Source: Alteromonas sp. IB21
GTDB lineage: Bacteria; Pseudomonadota; Gammaproteobacteria; Enterobacterales; Alteromonadaceae
Direction of reading: 5' to 3'
NCBI RefSeq assembly: GCF_016405965.1
Contig: NZ_JAEFCD010000006.1
Coordinates: 62,001 to 126,000 of the forward strand
Length of the DNA stretch: 64,000 nucleotides
Part shown: one piece after another, positions 1 to 8,210 of the stretch
How the letters are laid out: each line of letters starts with the position of its first letter
Position numbering within the stretch: position 1 is the stretch's first letter
The notes under the pieces: generated by a model
What the model saw: only the letters and a program-made list of their open reading frames with translations
Told to the model about the DNA's origin: nothing
The model's database searches: none
Program-made: the position numbers and the translations under genes

Positions 1-363
1 CAAGGGTTTATCTGCGTTCTTCAACGTTTATCCCTGTTTCAATGGATTGCGGTAGGTCACACAGAACGCTAACCCACACAACATGTGCGGGGGAAATTGA
101 TTAAATATAGGAAAAGACGGTAACGTGTTGCCGCCTTTGCCGACTAAAATGCCGTTTTGATATCACAGTTCTCCCCTTCGGGTGTGTTTGAATCTCAGAT
201 TGAGAGGTCCTATCTTTATCATTCTAATTTGATTCGAATAGTACTTTATGGATTTTTCATAAACAGTATTTGAGTTTGAGATTACACTAAACTTTCAATC
301 CCGAGTTTTATTGCAACGTGAATGAAGGTGCTACGTAAATGTGGTTAGAACAAAATGTACCTT
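1..363. other. Left-edge non-coding stretch, no gene recognised
   Basis: No convincing reading frame is seen on either strand. The longest open stretch entering from the left edge on the + strand is about 33 codons and ends in TAA near 105; it resembles no family I know. A GC-rich first 200 bases gives way to an AT-rich tract. The end of an upstream gene or a dispersed intergenic repeat is possible, but nothing here decides it. Confidence 0.4.
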
Positions 364-1092
364 TCAATCAAGACCTAGCGCTTTTTGAACGTTAATGGGG
401 CTAACGCCTAATTGTTCAGCTTTTATCGTATCAATGGAGTCGAACTGTATTTTACAGCCAGCCTTTATCATACTGAGCCAAGCACTGCGCAATGCATCCG
501 GTCGCTTGCCAGTCCACAACGATTCGGTCTTTTTGATGTAAGCGACCACAGGTTCAATATAACCATCGCTGTAAAGTTGGCGCACTAAATCAAAGTCTGG
601 GCCAAAGGCGCTTAACAGCGCAGAATCAATATCACTTATCGAATTATGCAGTACATTAAATGCCTCTTGGTTTTTGCCTTCCCGGTAGGCTATCCATGCT
701 CTTGCGATATCTACGTAGTGATTTTCACTACCAAAGCCATCGTAAACGTCGCCCGCAATTTGTTGTTCGGTGCTCATTTTATTTGCATAGTCGAATGCAC
801 GTTCTATCTTCGATTCCGCTATTTCAATGGGCTCAAACTGCGCGCTATATTTTATATGCCGGCTTAAGTTATTAAGCACTTGATAGGGATTACTATTGTT
901 CGACAAACTGCGTTGATAATCTTGCAATGTATCATTAAGCAATCGACGATTTCTTGATTCGAGATACGTAAAACGCTGCTCGATATACGTTAGGTACTCG
1001 GCATCATCACAGCCTTGCAGGTAATTTGCATGACTTTGTTTACTTAAGGTAACTATAAGGGGAACATAAAGAAGAAAGCGTATAAACTTCAC
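364..1092 (-). CDS. Secreted hypothetical protein (242 aa)
   Basis: I do not recognise the family. The N-terminus (MKFIRFLLYVPLIVTLSKQSHA) is a plausible Sec signal peptide with cleavage after SHA near residue 22. The mature protein would be a soluble, helix-rich periplasmic domain of about 220 residues. One Cys sits early (Gly-Cys-Asp near residue 28) and one late (Ala-Gly-Cys-Lys near 213), so a disulfide is possible. The start is GTG at 1090-1092 with only a weak AGAG ribosome site. It is divergent from the chalcone-isomerase-like gene at 1229. No function is proposed. Confidence 0.7.
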   Translation of the reverse strand: MKFIRFLLYVPLIVTLSKQSHANYLQGCDDAEYLTYIEQRFTYLESRNRRLLNDTLQDYQRSLSNNSNPYQVLNNLSRHIKYSAQFEPIEIAESKIERAFDYANKMSTEQQIAGDVYDGFGSENHYVDIARAWIAYREGKNQEAFNVLHNSISDIDSALLSAFGPDFDLVRQLYSDGYIEPVVAYIKKTESLWTGKRPDALRSAWLSMIKAGCKIQFDSIDTIKAEQLGVSPINVQKALGLD

Positions 1093-1228
1093 GTGTGTCT
1101 CTATTTTTTGTTTTCTATCTTAGTACTGAGAAAGTATAGAAGTTGATCGTAAGGAGTCGTTAACTGTAATTAACCATATCAGTACTACCCTTGTTACCTG
1201 TTTAAATAGCTTTTTCAGAGGAACAGTT

Positions 1229-1840
1229 TTGTCGAAAGTAATTTTGAGCCGCGTTTTAAGTTTTTTAGTCATGTCTTGTTTTTCTTTGTCGGTATTTGCG
1301 GTTGATGAATCGTCATATACCCACAACGACTTGACTGAAAACACTGTAATGAATAATACCGATGCCCTGTCGTTGAGCGGTACAACAATTAAAAAACGCT
1401 TTTTCTTTAAGGTCTACAGACTGAGCCACTTTATGGAAAAGCCTAAAGGTGATTTCTCTACTAGAGATTCGCTTATCACGTTCATCTTGAATGCAAATAC
1501 ACAACAGCGCATCGAACTAGAGTTCCTGAGGGATGTAACCCGAAATCAAATAGAAGAAGCCCTGATGCAAGGCATTGAGCAAAATAACGCCAATTCTGAT
1601 TTAAGTCAGATTAAACAAGATATTGAAAGACTATCGTCTGGCTTTCAGGATGAAGTAAAAAAACATTCCACGCTAACGCTATCACGACTGTCTAAAGAGA
1701 AGCTTAAAGTATTTTTCAACAACACCTTAGTCGTGGAGACTGAAAGTAAAGCGTTAGCTGATGCCTTGTGGTCCATATGGTTTGGCGAAGACCCGATTGT
1801 GGACACTGAAGACCTAGTACAAAATATTTTGATACATTGA
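1229..1840 (+). CDS. Chalcone isomerase-like domain protein, exported
   Basis: This is a 203-residue protein with a signal peptide (hydrophobic core near residues 8-22, cleavage near VFA). After it comes the pattern of the bacterial chalcone-isomerase-like fold: SLSGTTIKKRFFFKVYRLSHF near residues 48-68, then a C-terminal ALADALWSIWFGEDPI. In bacteria this fold is not tied to flavonoid chemistry; plant relatives include fatty-acid-binding proteins, so a periplasmic ligand-binding role is possible but unproven. The start is TTG at 1229-1231, supported by AGAGGA about 8 bases upstream. It is divergent from the gene at 364-1092. Confidence 0.75.
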   Translation: MSKVILSRVLSFLVMSCFSLSVFAVDESSYTHNDLTENTVMNNTDALSLSGTTIKKRFFFKVYRLSHFMEKPKGDFSTRDSLITFILNANTQQRIELEFLRDVTRNQIEEALMQGIEQNNANSDLSQIKQDIERLSSGFQDEVKKHSTLTLSRLSKEKLKVFFNNTLVVETESKALADALWSIWFGEDPIVDTEDLVQNILIH

Positions 1841-1914
1841 GGCGCGAAACTAATGCAATCAAGGTTGATATAGACTATGCATTTGCTGTTTAAACGAGCT
1901 ACCTAAGTGTTGAA

Positions 1915-2100
1915 CTAGCGACTGAGCTTAGCAATATAGGATTGCTGCGCTTTAGTCTGCGGGGGTGTAAGTAGCACTATCTTACCCACGTGCTTTTTCT
2001 CAGAGAATTCTTTTTGCGCTGTCACGATTTCAGTCAATGGGTAGGTTTTAGTCGACATAGGGGTTGATTTCACCATTGACACACAAACAGAAAACTTCAC
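1915..2100 (-). pseudogene. C-terminal relic of a zinc-type alcohol dehydrogenase / quinone oxidoreductase
   Basis: The 61 codons read as the last segment of an MDR-family dehydrogenase: KTYPLTEIVTAQKEF followed by KKHVGKIVLLTP is the typical C-terminal end of these roughly 330-residue enzymes. The catalytic zinc domain and the Rossmann fold are absent. Reading further upstream in the same frame meets a TGA at 2113-2115, and the modF-like gene begins at 2135. It is best read as a decayed remnant left by a deletion. A short expressed peptide cannot be excluded, but no good ribosome site is seen. Confidence 0.65.
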
Positions 2101-2134
2101 AATGGAGCCACTTCATATTCACACACGATATTAA

Positions 2135-3628
2135 ATGCTGCACCTTTCTGAATTTCAAATAAAGCTTTCTAATCAATATATTACCCCCGCATTTTCGCTA
2201 TCACTCTGTACTGAAAGCGCACCGTCGCACTTCCTTATTGCAGGTAGAAACAGTAGCGGGAAATCGCTCTTAATTTCCGCCCTTGCCGGTAACGGAAAAG
2301 TAGAAAGCGGTAGTCGTGAATGTAGTTCGGTTGTTGCAGAGGTATCGATTTTAAAACAGCAAGCGTTAATTGAAGAAGAAAAGCAAAAAGACAGTGCAGA
2401 TATTTTAGACGTAATAGCTGAGCCAACGCAGGTTCACGAACTATTCTTACGGACTAATGAGGATTATCAAAATCATCCTTATTACAACGAACTAGCTGCT
2501 GCTTTAAGAATTGAGCATTTGCTTGATAATGCGTTTCTTTCACTTTCAACCGGTGAAACCCGCAAGGTTATTATCATGCTGGCATGGTTAAGCGATGCCA
2601 CTATTATTTTGCTTGATGAACCCTTCGAAGGACTCGATGTTGAAGCTATTAGCGCATTCAGTCGTTTTCTTGTTTCTCAGCAACAGGCCTCATTGGTGCT
2701 TACCGCCAACAAACTCGCAGATATTCCTAAAAACATGCAAGCCCAGTTGATTGTTATGGATGAGTTGGGCATTACATGGAAATCTGAAGACAAACTTAAC
2801 TATGACGACTTGCGCTCCGAATTAAGCACGTGGTTTGCGCTAGGCTCTGATGATATCGATGTACCTGCAGCGCTTAACGCTAAAGACAAACACGACGATG
2901 CCCCAAACCGTAGCGACCAATGCCCTAATGAGCAGAACAGTGAGTTAGATTCACTTCCTCACACCTTGATTCAGCTTAAAGACGGGTTTGTGCGTTTCGA
3001 TGAGCGTACCGTTTTTGAAAAGCTTTACTTTACGCTTAACAAAAATGAGCATTGGCAGATCACTGGCCCTAATGGGTCAGGCAAAACCTGTTTGCTTCAA
3101 ATGTTCACCGGCGACAACTCCCATTGCTATACCAACGACCTAACCATGTTTGGCATAAAACGAGGGACTGGAGAAAGCATATGGGACATTAAGAAGCACA
3201 TTGGGATCATGTCGAATTCACTACACATGCAGTACAAAGTGAATGCAAGTGTTGAACACGTGATCATTTCAGGCTTTCACGACAGTATTGGCCTTTACAC
3301 CCGCCCAACGCTAGCAGAGCGCACGGTGGCAGAACAGTGGCTTGAAGTACTGGGCTTGAAACAGAAAAAGAACACGCCGTTTCAATCGCTGTCGTTCGGT
3401 GACCAGCGATTAGTGCTCATAGCACGCTCTATGGTTAAGCACCCCGCCGTGCTTATTTTGGATGAACCTTGCAATGGCTTAGACGACTTTAACCGCCAAA
3501 AAGTGCTGAAGCTTATCGATATACTGGCCAATGCTGGCACCAGCACACTCTTGTATGTCAATCACAATCAAGAAGAGCGTATACCAAGCATTCACAACAC
3601 GTTAAATATGAAAGACTATAACGTTTAA
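2135..3628 (+). CDS. modF: ModF-like tandem ABC ATPase
   Basis: This 497-residue protein has two complete ABC ATPase domains and no membrane segment, close to the 490 residues of E. coli ModF. Domain 1 has Walker A GRNSSGKS (residues 37-44), signature LSTGE and Walker B IILLDEP. Domain 2 has Walker A GPNGSGKT, signature LSFGD and Walker B VLILDEP. ModF is the ATPase encoded with molybdate regulation in enterobacteria, but its exact job is not settled. No modABC or modE genes are seen nearby, so a molybdenum link here is inference. The linker near residues 235-275 is acidic and variable. Confidence 0.75.
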   Translation: MLHLSEFQIKLSNQYITPAFSLSLCTESAPSHFLIAGRNSSGKSLLISALAGNGKVESGSRECSSVVAEVSILKQQALIEEEKQKDSADILDVIAEPTQVHELFLRTNEDYQNHPYYNELAAALRIEHLLDNAFLSLSTGETRKVIIMLAWLSDATIILLDEPFEGLDVEAISAFSRFLVSQQQASLVLTANKLADIPKNMQAQLIVMDELGITWKSEDKLNYDDLRSELSTWFALGSDDIDVPAALNAKDKHDDAPNRSDQCPNEQNSELDSLPHTLIQLKDGFVRFDERTVFEKLYFTLNKNEHWQITGPNGSGKTCLLQMFTGDNSHCYTNDLTMFGIKRGTGESIWDIKKHIGIMSNSLHMQYKVNASVEHVIISGFHDSIGLYTRPTLAERTVAEQWLEVLGLKQKKNTPFQSLSFGDQRLVLIARSMVKHPAVLILDEPCNGLDDFNRQKVLKLIDILANAGTSTLLYVNHNQEERIPSIHNTLNMKDYNV

Positions 3629-3936
3629 TAGTTAATGTTAGAAAATTTGGTCTTTCAGGTGGTGTCTTTACTATTAGCACCGACGGTGTGCCTTTTAGAA
3701 AACTATCCTTAAAGTCAGAAGCACGAGAACGTTAATTAAAGCTGAGTAGCGAGACGAAATACCGAAAAAGAGAGTACAGGAAAAGAGCACGAAAGAAGAA
3801 AGTACCGAAATAAAAAAACGCTATCACAAGGGAAAACTCATGGAAATAGTGATAGCGCCAAAGTGACTGCGGGGAGATATGATTAGCGCTTACAAGCGAC
3901 TCTTGACCCTTAAACCTCGCATTGCAATTCCGAAGT
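3629..3936. other. Convergent intergenic region
   Basis: This gap separates the convergent modF-like and DUF1826 genes. Apart from the hairpin terminator at 3812-3857 I see no gene. Bases 3715-3815 are purine-rich (many GAAA and AAAGAG runs) and open in no useful frame. Confidence 0.5.
3812..3857 (-). terminator. Rho-independent terminator of the COG0523-DUF1826 operon
   Basis: A 9-bp stem, CGCTATCAC at 3819-3827 and GTGATAGCG at 3849-3857, encloses a 21-base loop. Read on the minus strand it is followed by a run of seven T. It lies 80 bases beyond the DUF1826 stop codon. Confidence 0.65.
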
Positions 3937-4620
3937 TTACATTGGGTCTAGAGTAAGCAGCACGCGTTTAGAATTGGGCTGCACTTTGCAAGAACGGTGC
4001 ACTGCGGCAAACTCTTCATGGCCCTGCCACGACTTACCTTTGAGTAAACCTACATCAAACGCGTTCATTTGCCTAACGCTGCTCACTTGATAGTGCTGGC
4101 CCAACCTATTCTTAGTAAGCCCTTGCGTATTCCCGTCGTTAAGACGGGTCATTGGGCGTGTACCCACACTTTCTTTCGGCAGCCACTCTGTACCTTCGCC
4201 CAAATAGGTATTCACCAACCGAACAGGAATATTGTCGACGTGAAAGCTCGGGCACATTGCCGATGATAGTGGCACCAGCCTTACGCCGACACTGTCGCAA
4301 TCAAATAGCGTGGTGAGCATGTCAGACAGCAAATAAATATCGTCAATAGCAGCCTGCTTTCCAGCGCTATTTCTTCCATCAGGTAAAAGCTTTACGATTT
4401 CCTTTTTCAGTGATGTTAAAGAGAAAACACCGCGAATACCCAATCCTAATGATTTAAAAACGTCGTCATAGTATTGCGAGATTAGAGGCTCTTCGGGCCG
4501 GGTCCATACAGCAACACTAATACCTTTTTCAAAGATATCGCCCAATACCATAGCATCTGCACTTGAACGCCAAGAGCTGCTATACTCAGAGACAAAATTA
4601 TGGTCTTGTACCGCCTGCAT
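3937..4620 (-). CDS. DUF1826 family protein
   Basis: This 227-residue cytoplasmic protein matches DUF1826 as I know it: an N-terminal segment with ISVAVWTRP, a central DCDSVGVRLVPLSSAMCPSFHVDNIPVR-type stretch, and a C-terminal GHEEFAAVHRSC. Conserved Cys, His and Asp residues (CPxFHVD, HRSC) could bind metal. The ATG at 4618-4620 follows the stop of the COG0523 gene by one base; an upstream in-frame start at 4668 would overlap that gene by 47 bases and is less likely. Co-transcription with the COG0523 GTPase under a Zur operator implies a zinc-limitation role. The molecular function is unknown. Confidence 0.75.
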   Translation of the reverse strand: MQAVQDHNFVSEYSSSWRSSADAMVLGDIFEKGISVAVWTRPEEPLISQYYDDVFKSLGLGIRGVFSLTSLKKEIVKLLPDGRNSAGKQAAIDDIYLLSDMLTTLFDCDSVGVRLVPLSSAMCPSFHVDNIPVRLVNTYLGEGTEWLPKESVGTRPMTRLNDGNTQGLTKNRLGQHYQVSSVRQMNAFDVGLLKGKSWQGHEEFAAVHRSCKVQPNSKRVLLTLDPM

Positions 4621-4621
4621 A

Positions 4622-5824
4622 CTAGTGCTCCCACGCAGGAAACGGATCAGGCATCTCAGCCCAAACATGATGACCTTGGATTAGCTGCTCGTCAGTTAAC
4701 AAGCAGTCATCTAAACGATTAATAATGTCTTCCTTGTTTAGCCCTTGCCCTATAAAAACAAGCTCTTGACGCATATCACCAAATGGCTCCATCCATTGTT
4801 CTTCAATCGCTTTGAGATATTCAGGGTCTTCAGGCCACTGCTCTTTAGGAACGGCTTTCCAAAATAGTCCGGCGGCCCCGTACCTCGCCATACCGCCAGC
4901 TTGGCTCCAACTACCAGCTAATTGGGGCCGTGTTGCCAGCCAAAAAAAGCCTTTTGAACGAATTAATTTACCTGCTATGTCCTTGCTATGAATAAAATCA
5001 TAAAACTTTTGCGGATCAAACGGACGTCGCGCTTCGTACGAAAAGCTGCTTATACCAAACTCGTCAGTCTCTGGTACGTGCTCGCCACGCATTTCTTTCA
5101 GCCAACCGGGCGACTGCTGAGCACGCTCGAAACTAAATCGCCCTGTGTTCAGCACTTTGTCGAGGGGCACTTTTCCATGCTCGATAGGAACTTGAATAGC
5201 CTCGGTATTAAGGGTTTGAAGAATACCTTTAAGGCGCGCCAATTCTTGTTCAGACACTAAGTCCGTTTTACTTATTAGTAAAATATCAGCAAACTCCACC
5301 TGCTCGACTAACAAGTCTGCCACACTTCGCTCGTCTTCCTCCCCCAGGCTCTCACCTACTTCATTAAGAAACTTGGCCTCGTCATAGTCTTTTAGAAAAT
5401 TCAATGCATCAACAACTGTGACCATGGTATCGAGGCGTGATATTTCCGACAAGCTTTTACCGTCTTCATCGGCAAACGTGAAGGTCTCAGCTACAGGCAA
5501 AGGCTCCGAAATACCTGTAGACTCTATTACCAGATAATCGTATTTACCTTCATGCGCTAAACGCTCTATTTCTTCAAGCAAATCTTCTCGCAACGTGCAG
5601 CAAATACAGCCATTGCTCATTTCAACCAGCTTTTCTTCGGCTCGATTAAAGCTAATTTCATTTTTCACCGTAGCAGCATCGATATTGATTTCACTCATAT
5701 CGTTAACAATAACGGCTACTCTTAATCCATCACGATTATTTAGAATATGGTTTAGAACCGTGGTCTTACCGGCGCCTAGAAAGCCCGATAGTACGGTAAC
5801 GGGAAGCTGAGTTTGAATAGACAT
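4622..5824 (-). CDS. COG0523 zinc-metallochaperone GTPase (CobW/ZigA-like)
   Basis: A 400-residue G3E-family P-loop GTPase. Walker [10 protein letters not shown] is at residues 14-22, the metal-binding CxCC motif ([10 protein letters not shown]) at 73-76, and a GTP-specificity SKTD motif near residue 190. The C-terminal CobW_C domain follows, ending [16 protein letters not shown]. Members of this group deliver zinc to client enzymes when zinc is scarce. A near-perfect Zur box lies 40 bases upstream of the start, which strongly supports zinc rather than cobalt or nickel. The DUF1826 gene follows after one base. It is not the cobalamin-pathway CobW, since no cobalamin genes are near. Confidence 0.88.
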   Translation of the reverse strand: MSIQTQLPVTVLSGFLGAGKTTVLNHILNNRDGLRVAVIVNDMSEINIDAATVKNEISFNRAEEKLVEMSNGCICCTLREDLLEEIERLAHEGKYDYLVIESTGISEPLPVAETFTFADEDGKSLSEISRLDTMVTVVDALNFLKDYDEAKFLNEVGESLGEEDERSVADLLVEQVEFADILLISKTDLVSEQELARLKGILQTLNTEAIQVPIEHGKVPLDKVLNTGRFSFERAQQSPGWLKEMRGEHVPETDEFGISSFSYEARRPFDPQKFYDFIHSKDIAGKLIRSKGFFWLATRPQLAGSWSQAGGMARYGAAGLFWKAVPKEQWPEDPEYLKAIEEQWMEPFGDMRQELVFIGQGLNKEDIINRLDDCLLTDEQLIQGHHVWAEMPDPFPAWEH

Positions 5825-5863
5825 AACGACTCGCTAAGGTTCATTTTAAATCTCTAATTTAGC

Positions 5864-5884
5864 AAATGTTATAACATAACATTT
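5864..5884 (-). promoter_or_regulatory. Zur operator
   Basis: The sequence is AAATGTTAT, three bases, then ATAACATTT: a perfect 9-bp inverted repeat that matches the gammaproteobacterial Zur consensus (ATGTTATA-type half-sites). It sits 40 bases upstream of the COG0523 start, overlapping where the promoter should be. Zinc-loaded Zur would repress the operon. Confidence 0.85.
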
Positions 5885-5905
5885 AAAATGAAAATAACGA
5901 TATGA

Positions 5906-6829
5906 TTAATTTATTGCAAAACGCTTGCGGTATTCCACCGGACTAAGCCCATACTCTTTACGGAATATCTTCCTAAACGCATTGACGTTTTGATAGCCCA
6001 CGTTGAATGCAATATCAGCAATGCTACGCGTTGATACTTCAATTTGCTGACAAGCATGATGAAGTCTCAGCTTCTGCAGATAGTCGATGACTGACATACC
6101 TAACGCTTGCGTAAATCTTCGCTGTAAGGTTCGCTGACTAACGAAAGTGTGGCTGGCTAAATCGCTAAGAGAAATTGGCTGACTGTAATGATTTGCCAAG
6201 TAATTTTGCGCTTTAACAACGAGAGCATCGCCATGATCTTTTTTAGGTGAAAACTGGTGATAAAAGCCTTGCTCCCTGTAACCTGTATCCACCACCATCT
6301 CTTTAGAAAGACTCAAGGCAATGGTGGGTGAACTTAAGGTCGATATGATTTCAAACACAAGATCAATCCACGCCATCCTCCCGCCAGCTGTTATTACACC
6401 CTCCCCGTTTACCACGATAGCCTTAGCATCTAGTTTTGCTGTGGGAAAGGCTGTCATGAAGTGATCGGCAATTCGCCAGTGTGTAGTACACACTTTGTTA
6501 TCTAAAAAGCCCCCTTTGCCAAGAATAAATGCACCTACGCAAGCAGATGCGAGCAATGCACCTTGGGACTGCATGACTTCCATATAGTTGATAAGTGATG
6601 TGAAGTCATGCTCAAAAAATGTTTCACTCATGCTTGGCGGCAAGATGACGACATCAACCAGTGCATTTGAATTCAACTGTTCCGCTTTGTAAATACTCGC
6701 GCTAAATGCCACATCAGCGTTGATTTGCTCACACATCGTATTTGCTAACTCTAACATCTCAACGATGCCGTAAAGCGCAGATTGGCTTGCGGTTGGATAG
6801 TTTATTACTGCTATTTTTATTTCTTTCAT
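5906..6829 (-). CDS. GlxA-family transcriptional regulator (DJ-1/PfpI plus AraC domains)
   Basis: The N-terminal DJ-1/PfpI-like domain (about residues 1-170) keeps the nucleophile-elbow Cys in SACVGAF (Cys97) and a THW histidine near 117. In these regulators it acts as a sensor. The C-terminal AraC/XylS double helix-turn-helix spans about 207-307 and ends with the signature IAFNVGYQNVNAFRKIFRKEY. The chosen ATG gives the family-typical start MKEIKIAVINYP; an upstream in-frame ATG at 6862 would add 11 residues. It is divergent from the cysteine hydrolase gene at 6988, its likely target. Confidence 0.85.
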   Translation of the reverse strand: MKEIKIAVINYPTASQSALYGIVEMLELANTMCEQINADVAFSASIYKAEQLNSNALVDVVILPPSMSETFFEHDFTSLINYMEVMQSQGALLASACVGAFILGKGGFLDNKVCTTHWRIADHFMTAFPTAKLDAKAIVVNGEGVITAGGRMAWIDLVFEIISTLSSPTIALSLSKEMVVDTGYREQGFYHQFSPKKDHGDALVVKAQNYLANHYSQPISLSDLASHTFVSQRTLQRRFTQALGMSVIDYLQKLRLHHACQQIEVSTRSIADIAFNVGYQNVNAFRKIFRKEYGLSPVEYRKRFAIN

Positions 6830-6987
6830 TGTTTCATTGTCGCTCTGTGAACGCTGTCGCATTTGGCGCGCTTTTTGTCATTATCGTCACTCTCTATTAC
6901 ACGTGAAAATCTGCAAAATAGTCAATATCGAGTAAGCACAACTTAAACCGTGCTAGAGACTATTTCTTGGAAAAAGAGGGTAAGACC

Positions 6988-7512
6988 GTGGTTAAACAAG
7001 CACTTATTGTTATAGATATTCAAAACGATTACTTTCCTGAAGGGAAGTATCCTTTACACAAACCAGAGCTTGCGATGCAAGAAACACTTAAAGCGATGGC
7101 TATTGCAAAGGAAAAGAACATTCCGATTATTCACATACAGCACCTTGTGCCTGTTGAGGCCGGAGAAGGGTTGTTTTTCTATGAAGGATCTCATGGCGCT
7201 GAAATTCATAAAGAGGTGATAGCCGCAGCCCCGGATGCGCCCATCATCACAAAGCAACACGCCGATTGTTTTGAGAACACCAATTTAGAAGAAATCTTAC
7301 AGTCATTGGGCGTGGATGAAATTCTTCTTGCAGGTATGATGACGCACAACTGCGTAACTCACACAGCATTATCACCAGCTGCTGCCAAGTATTCCCCCAA
7401 AGTCATTGAACCTTGCACCTGCACGCGTGACGCCATTGGTCATCTATTGGCGCTGGATTCTATGCAAGTGCGCGGTATTGACATTGTATCGATAGAAACC
7501 GCATTCGCTTAG
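6988..7512 (+). CDS. Isochorismatase-family cysteine hydrolase
   Basis: A 174-residue protein with the cysteine-hydrolase fold. The triad can be read as Asp10 (VIDIQND), Lys89 (ITKQHAD) and Cys122 (MTHNCVTHTA). Relatives hydrolyse amides such as nicotinamide or small carbamoyl compounds; the substrate is not deducible. GTG at 6988 is preferred because GAGGG lies 7 bases upstream; an in-frame TTG at 6967 has no such site. It is divergent from the GlxA-type regulator, an arrangement common for regulated catabolic hydrolases. It is convergent with a second isochorismatase-fold gene. Confidence 0.85.
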   Translation: MVKQALIVIDIQNDYFPEGKYPLHKPELAMQETLKAMAIAKEKNIPIIHIQHLVPVEAGEGLFFYEGSHGAEIHKEVIAAAPDAPIITKQHADCFENTNLEEILQSLGVDEILLAGMMTHNCVTHTALSPAAAKYSPKVIEPCTCTRDAIGHLLALDSMQVRGIDIVSIETAFA

Positions 7513-7544
7513 CTCCGACTTGTTTCGCTCATCACGTTGTTCGA

Positions 7545-8102
7545 CTACTTGATGAGCGCTAACACTTCTCGGAATTTTGGATGTTGGCATGATTTTAAAA
7601 GTCCAAAAAGTGTCATCTCTAAACTGCTGATACGTGCGCCCTGCTCACGCATATTTTGGATGGCGAGCACAGCATTTGAAGACTCTCTTGAAGAAATGCA
7701 GTCATGTATTACTTCCACAGCGAAATCATTTTCTAATAAGCCCACTACCGTTTGATAAACACATACGTGCGCTTCAATTCCAACAACCAGCCAACGGCTT
7801 AATCCTCTTTTGCCAATGTACGCCAATATTTCAGAGGAAAACTGGTCAGTGCCCGCCATACCATTAAAAGCAAACTTCTTAAAGTGAGGGTCGCTTACAA
7901 CATGAGTTTCAATTTCAGGGATCGTTCCACCTAAGCCATCAGGATTTTGCTCAAGCACGACTACGGGAATATCAAGCAACTTACAACATTGTATTAGCTT
8001 TGCGGTTTTGCATATCATTGCTTCGCTATCGCTGACTCTTCGAGCCAAAGTGCCCTGAATATCTACGATCAACAACCCTACTTTTTCTTCGTTTAAATGC
8101 AT
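7545..8102 (-). CDS. Isochorismatase-family hydrolase (YcaC-like)
   Basis: A 185-residue cysteine hydrolase of the YcaC-like branch. Motifs are LLIVDIQGTLA (Asp14), a Lys near 75-76 (HFKKFAF) and VVGIEAHVCVYQT (Cys114), followed by VEVIHDCISSR. The GIEAHVCVxQT form separates it from the neighbouring hydrolase at 6988-7512, which carries MTHNC. The substrate is unknown; the conserved triad argues for an active enzyme. It lies downstream of atoE on the same strand with a 108-base gap, so it may have its own promoter. Confidence 0.82.
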   Translation of the reverse strand: MHLNEEKVGLLIVDIQGTLARRVSDSEAMICKTAKLIQCCKLLDIPVVVLEQNPDGLGGTIPEIETHVVSDPHFKKFAFNGMAGTDQFSSEILAYIGKRGLSRWLVVGIEAHVCVYQTVVGLLENDFAVEVIHDCISSRESSNAVLAIQNMREQGARISSLEMTLFGLLKSCQHPKFREVLALIK

Positions 8103-8210
8103 ATTTCACACTAGTTAACTGTTCGTTGTGCCGTAATATTCAAACTTATTCACTGTATTTGACGGCGCCGAATTACTTTTTATTTCATTCAGTATCTAGA
8201 GTAGATGTTC

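Noticed and set aside
1..105. Short open frames at the left edge, possibly the end of a gene
   Set aside because: At most 33 codons with no family resemblance; nothing supports coding.
4621..4668. N-terminal extension of the DUF1826 protein
   Set aside because: It would overlap the COG0523 gene by 47 bases, while an ATG one base past that gene's stop gives a natural coupled start.
7526..7558. 9-bp inverted repeat CGCTCATCA ... TGATGAGCG between convergent hydrolase genes
   Set aside because: It runs into the last codons of the minus-strand gene and lacks a T-run on either strand; too weak to call a terminator.
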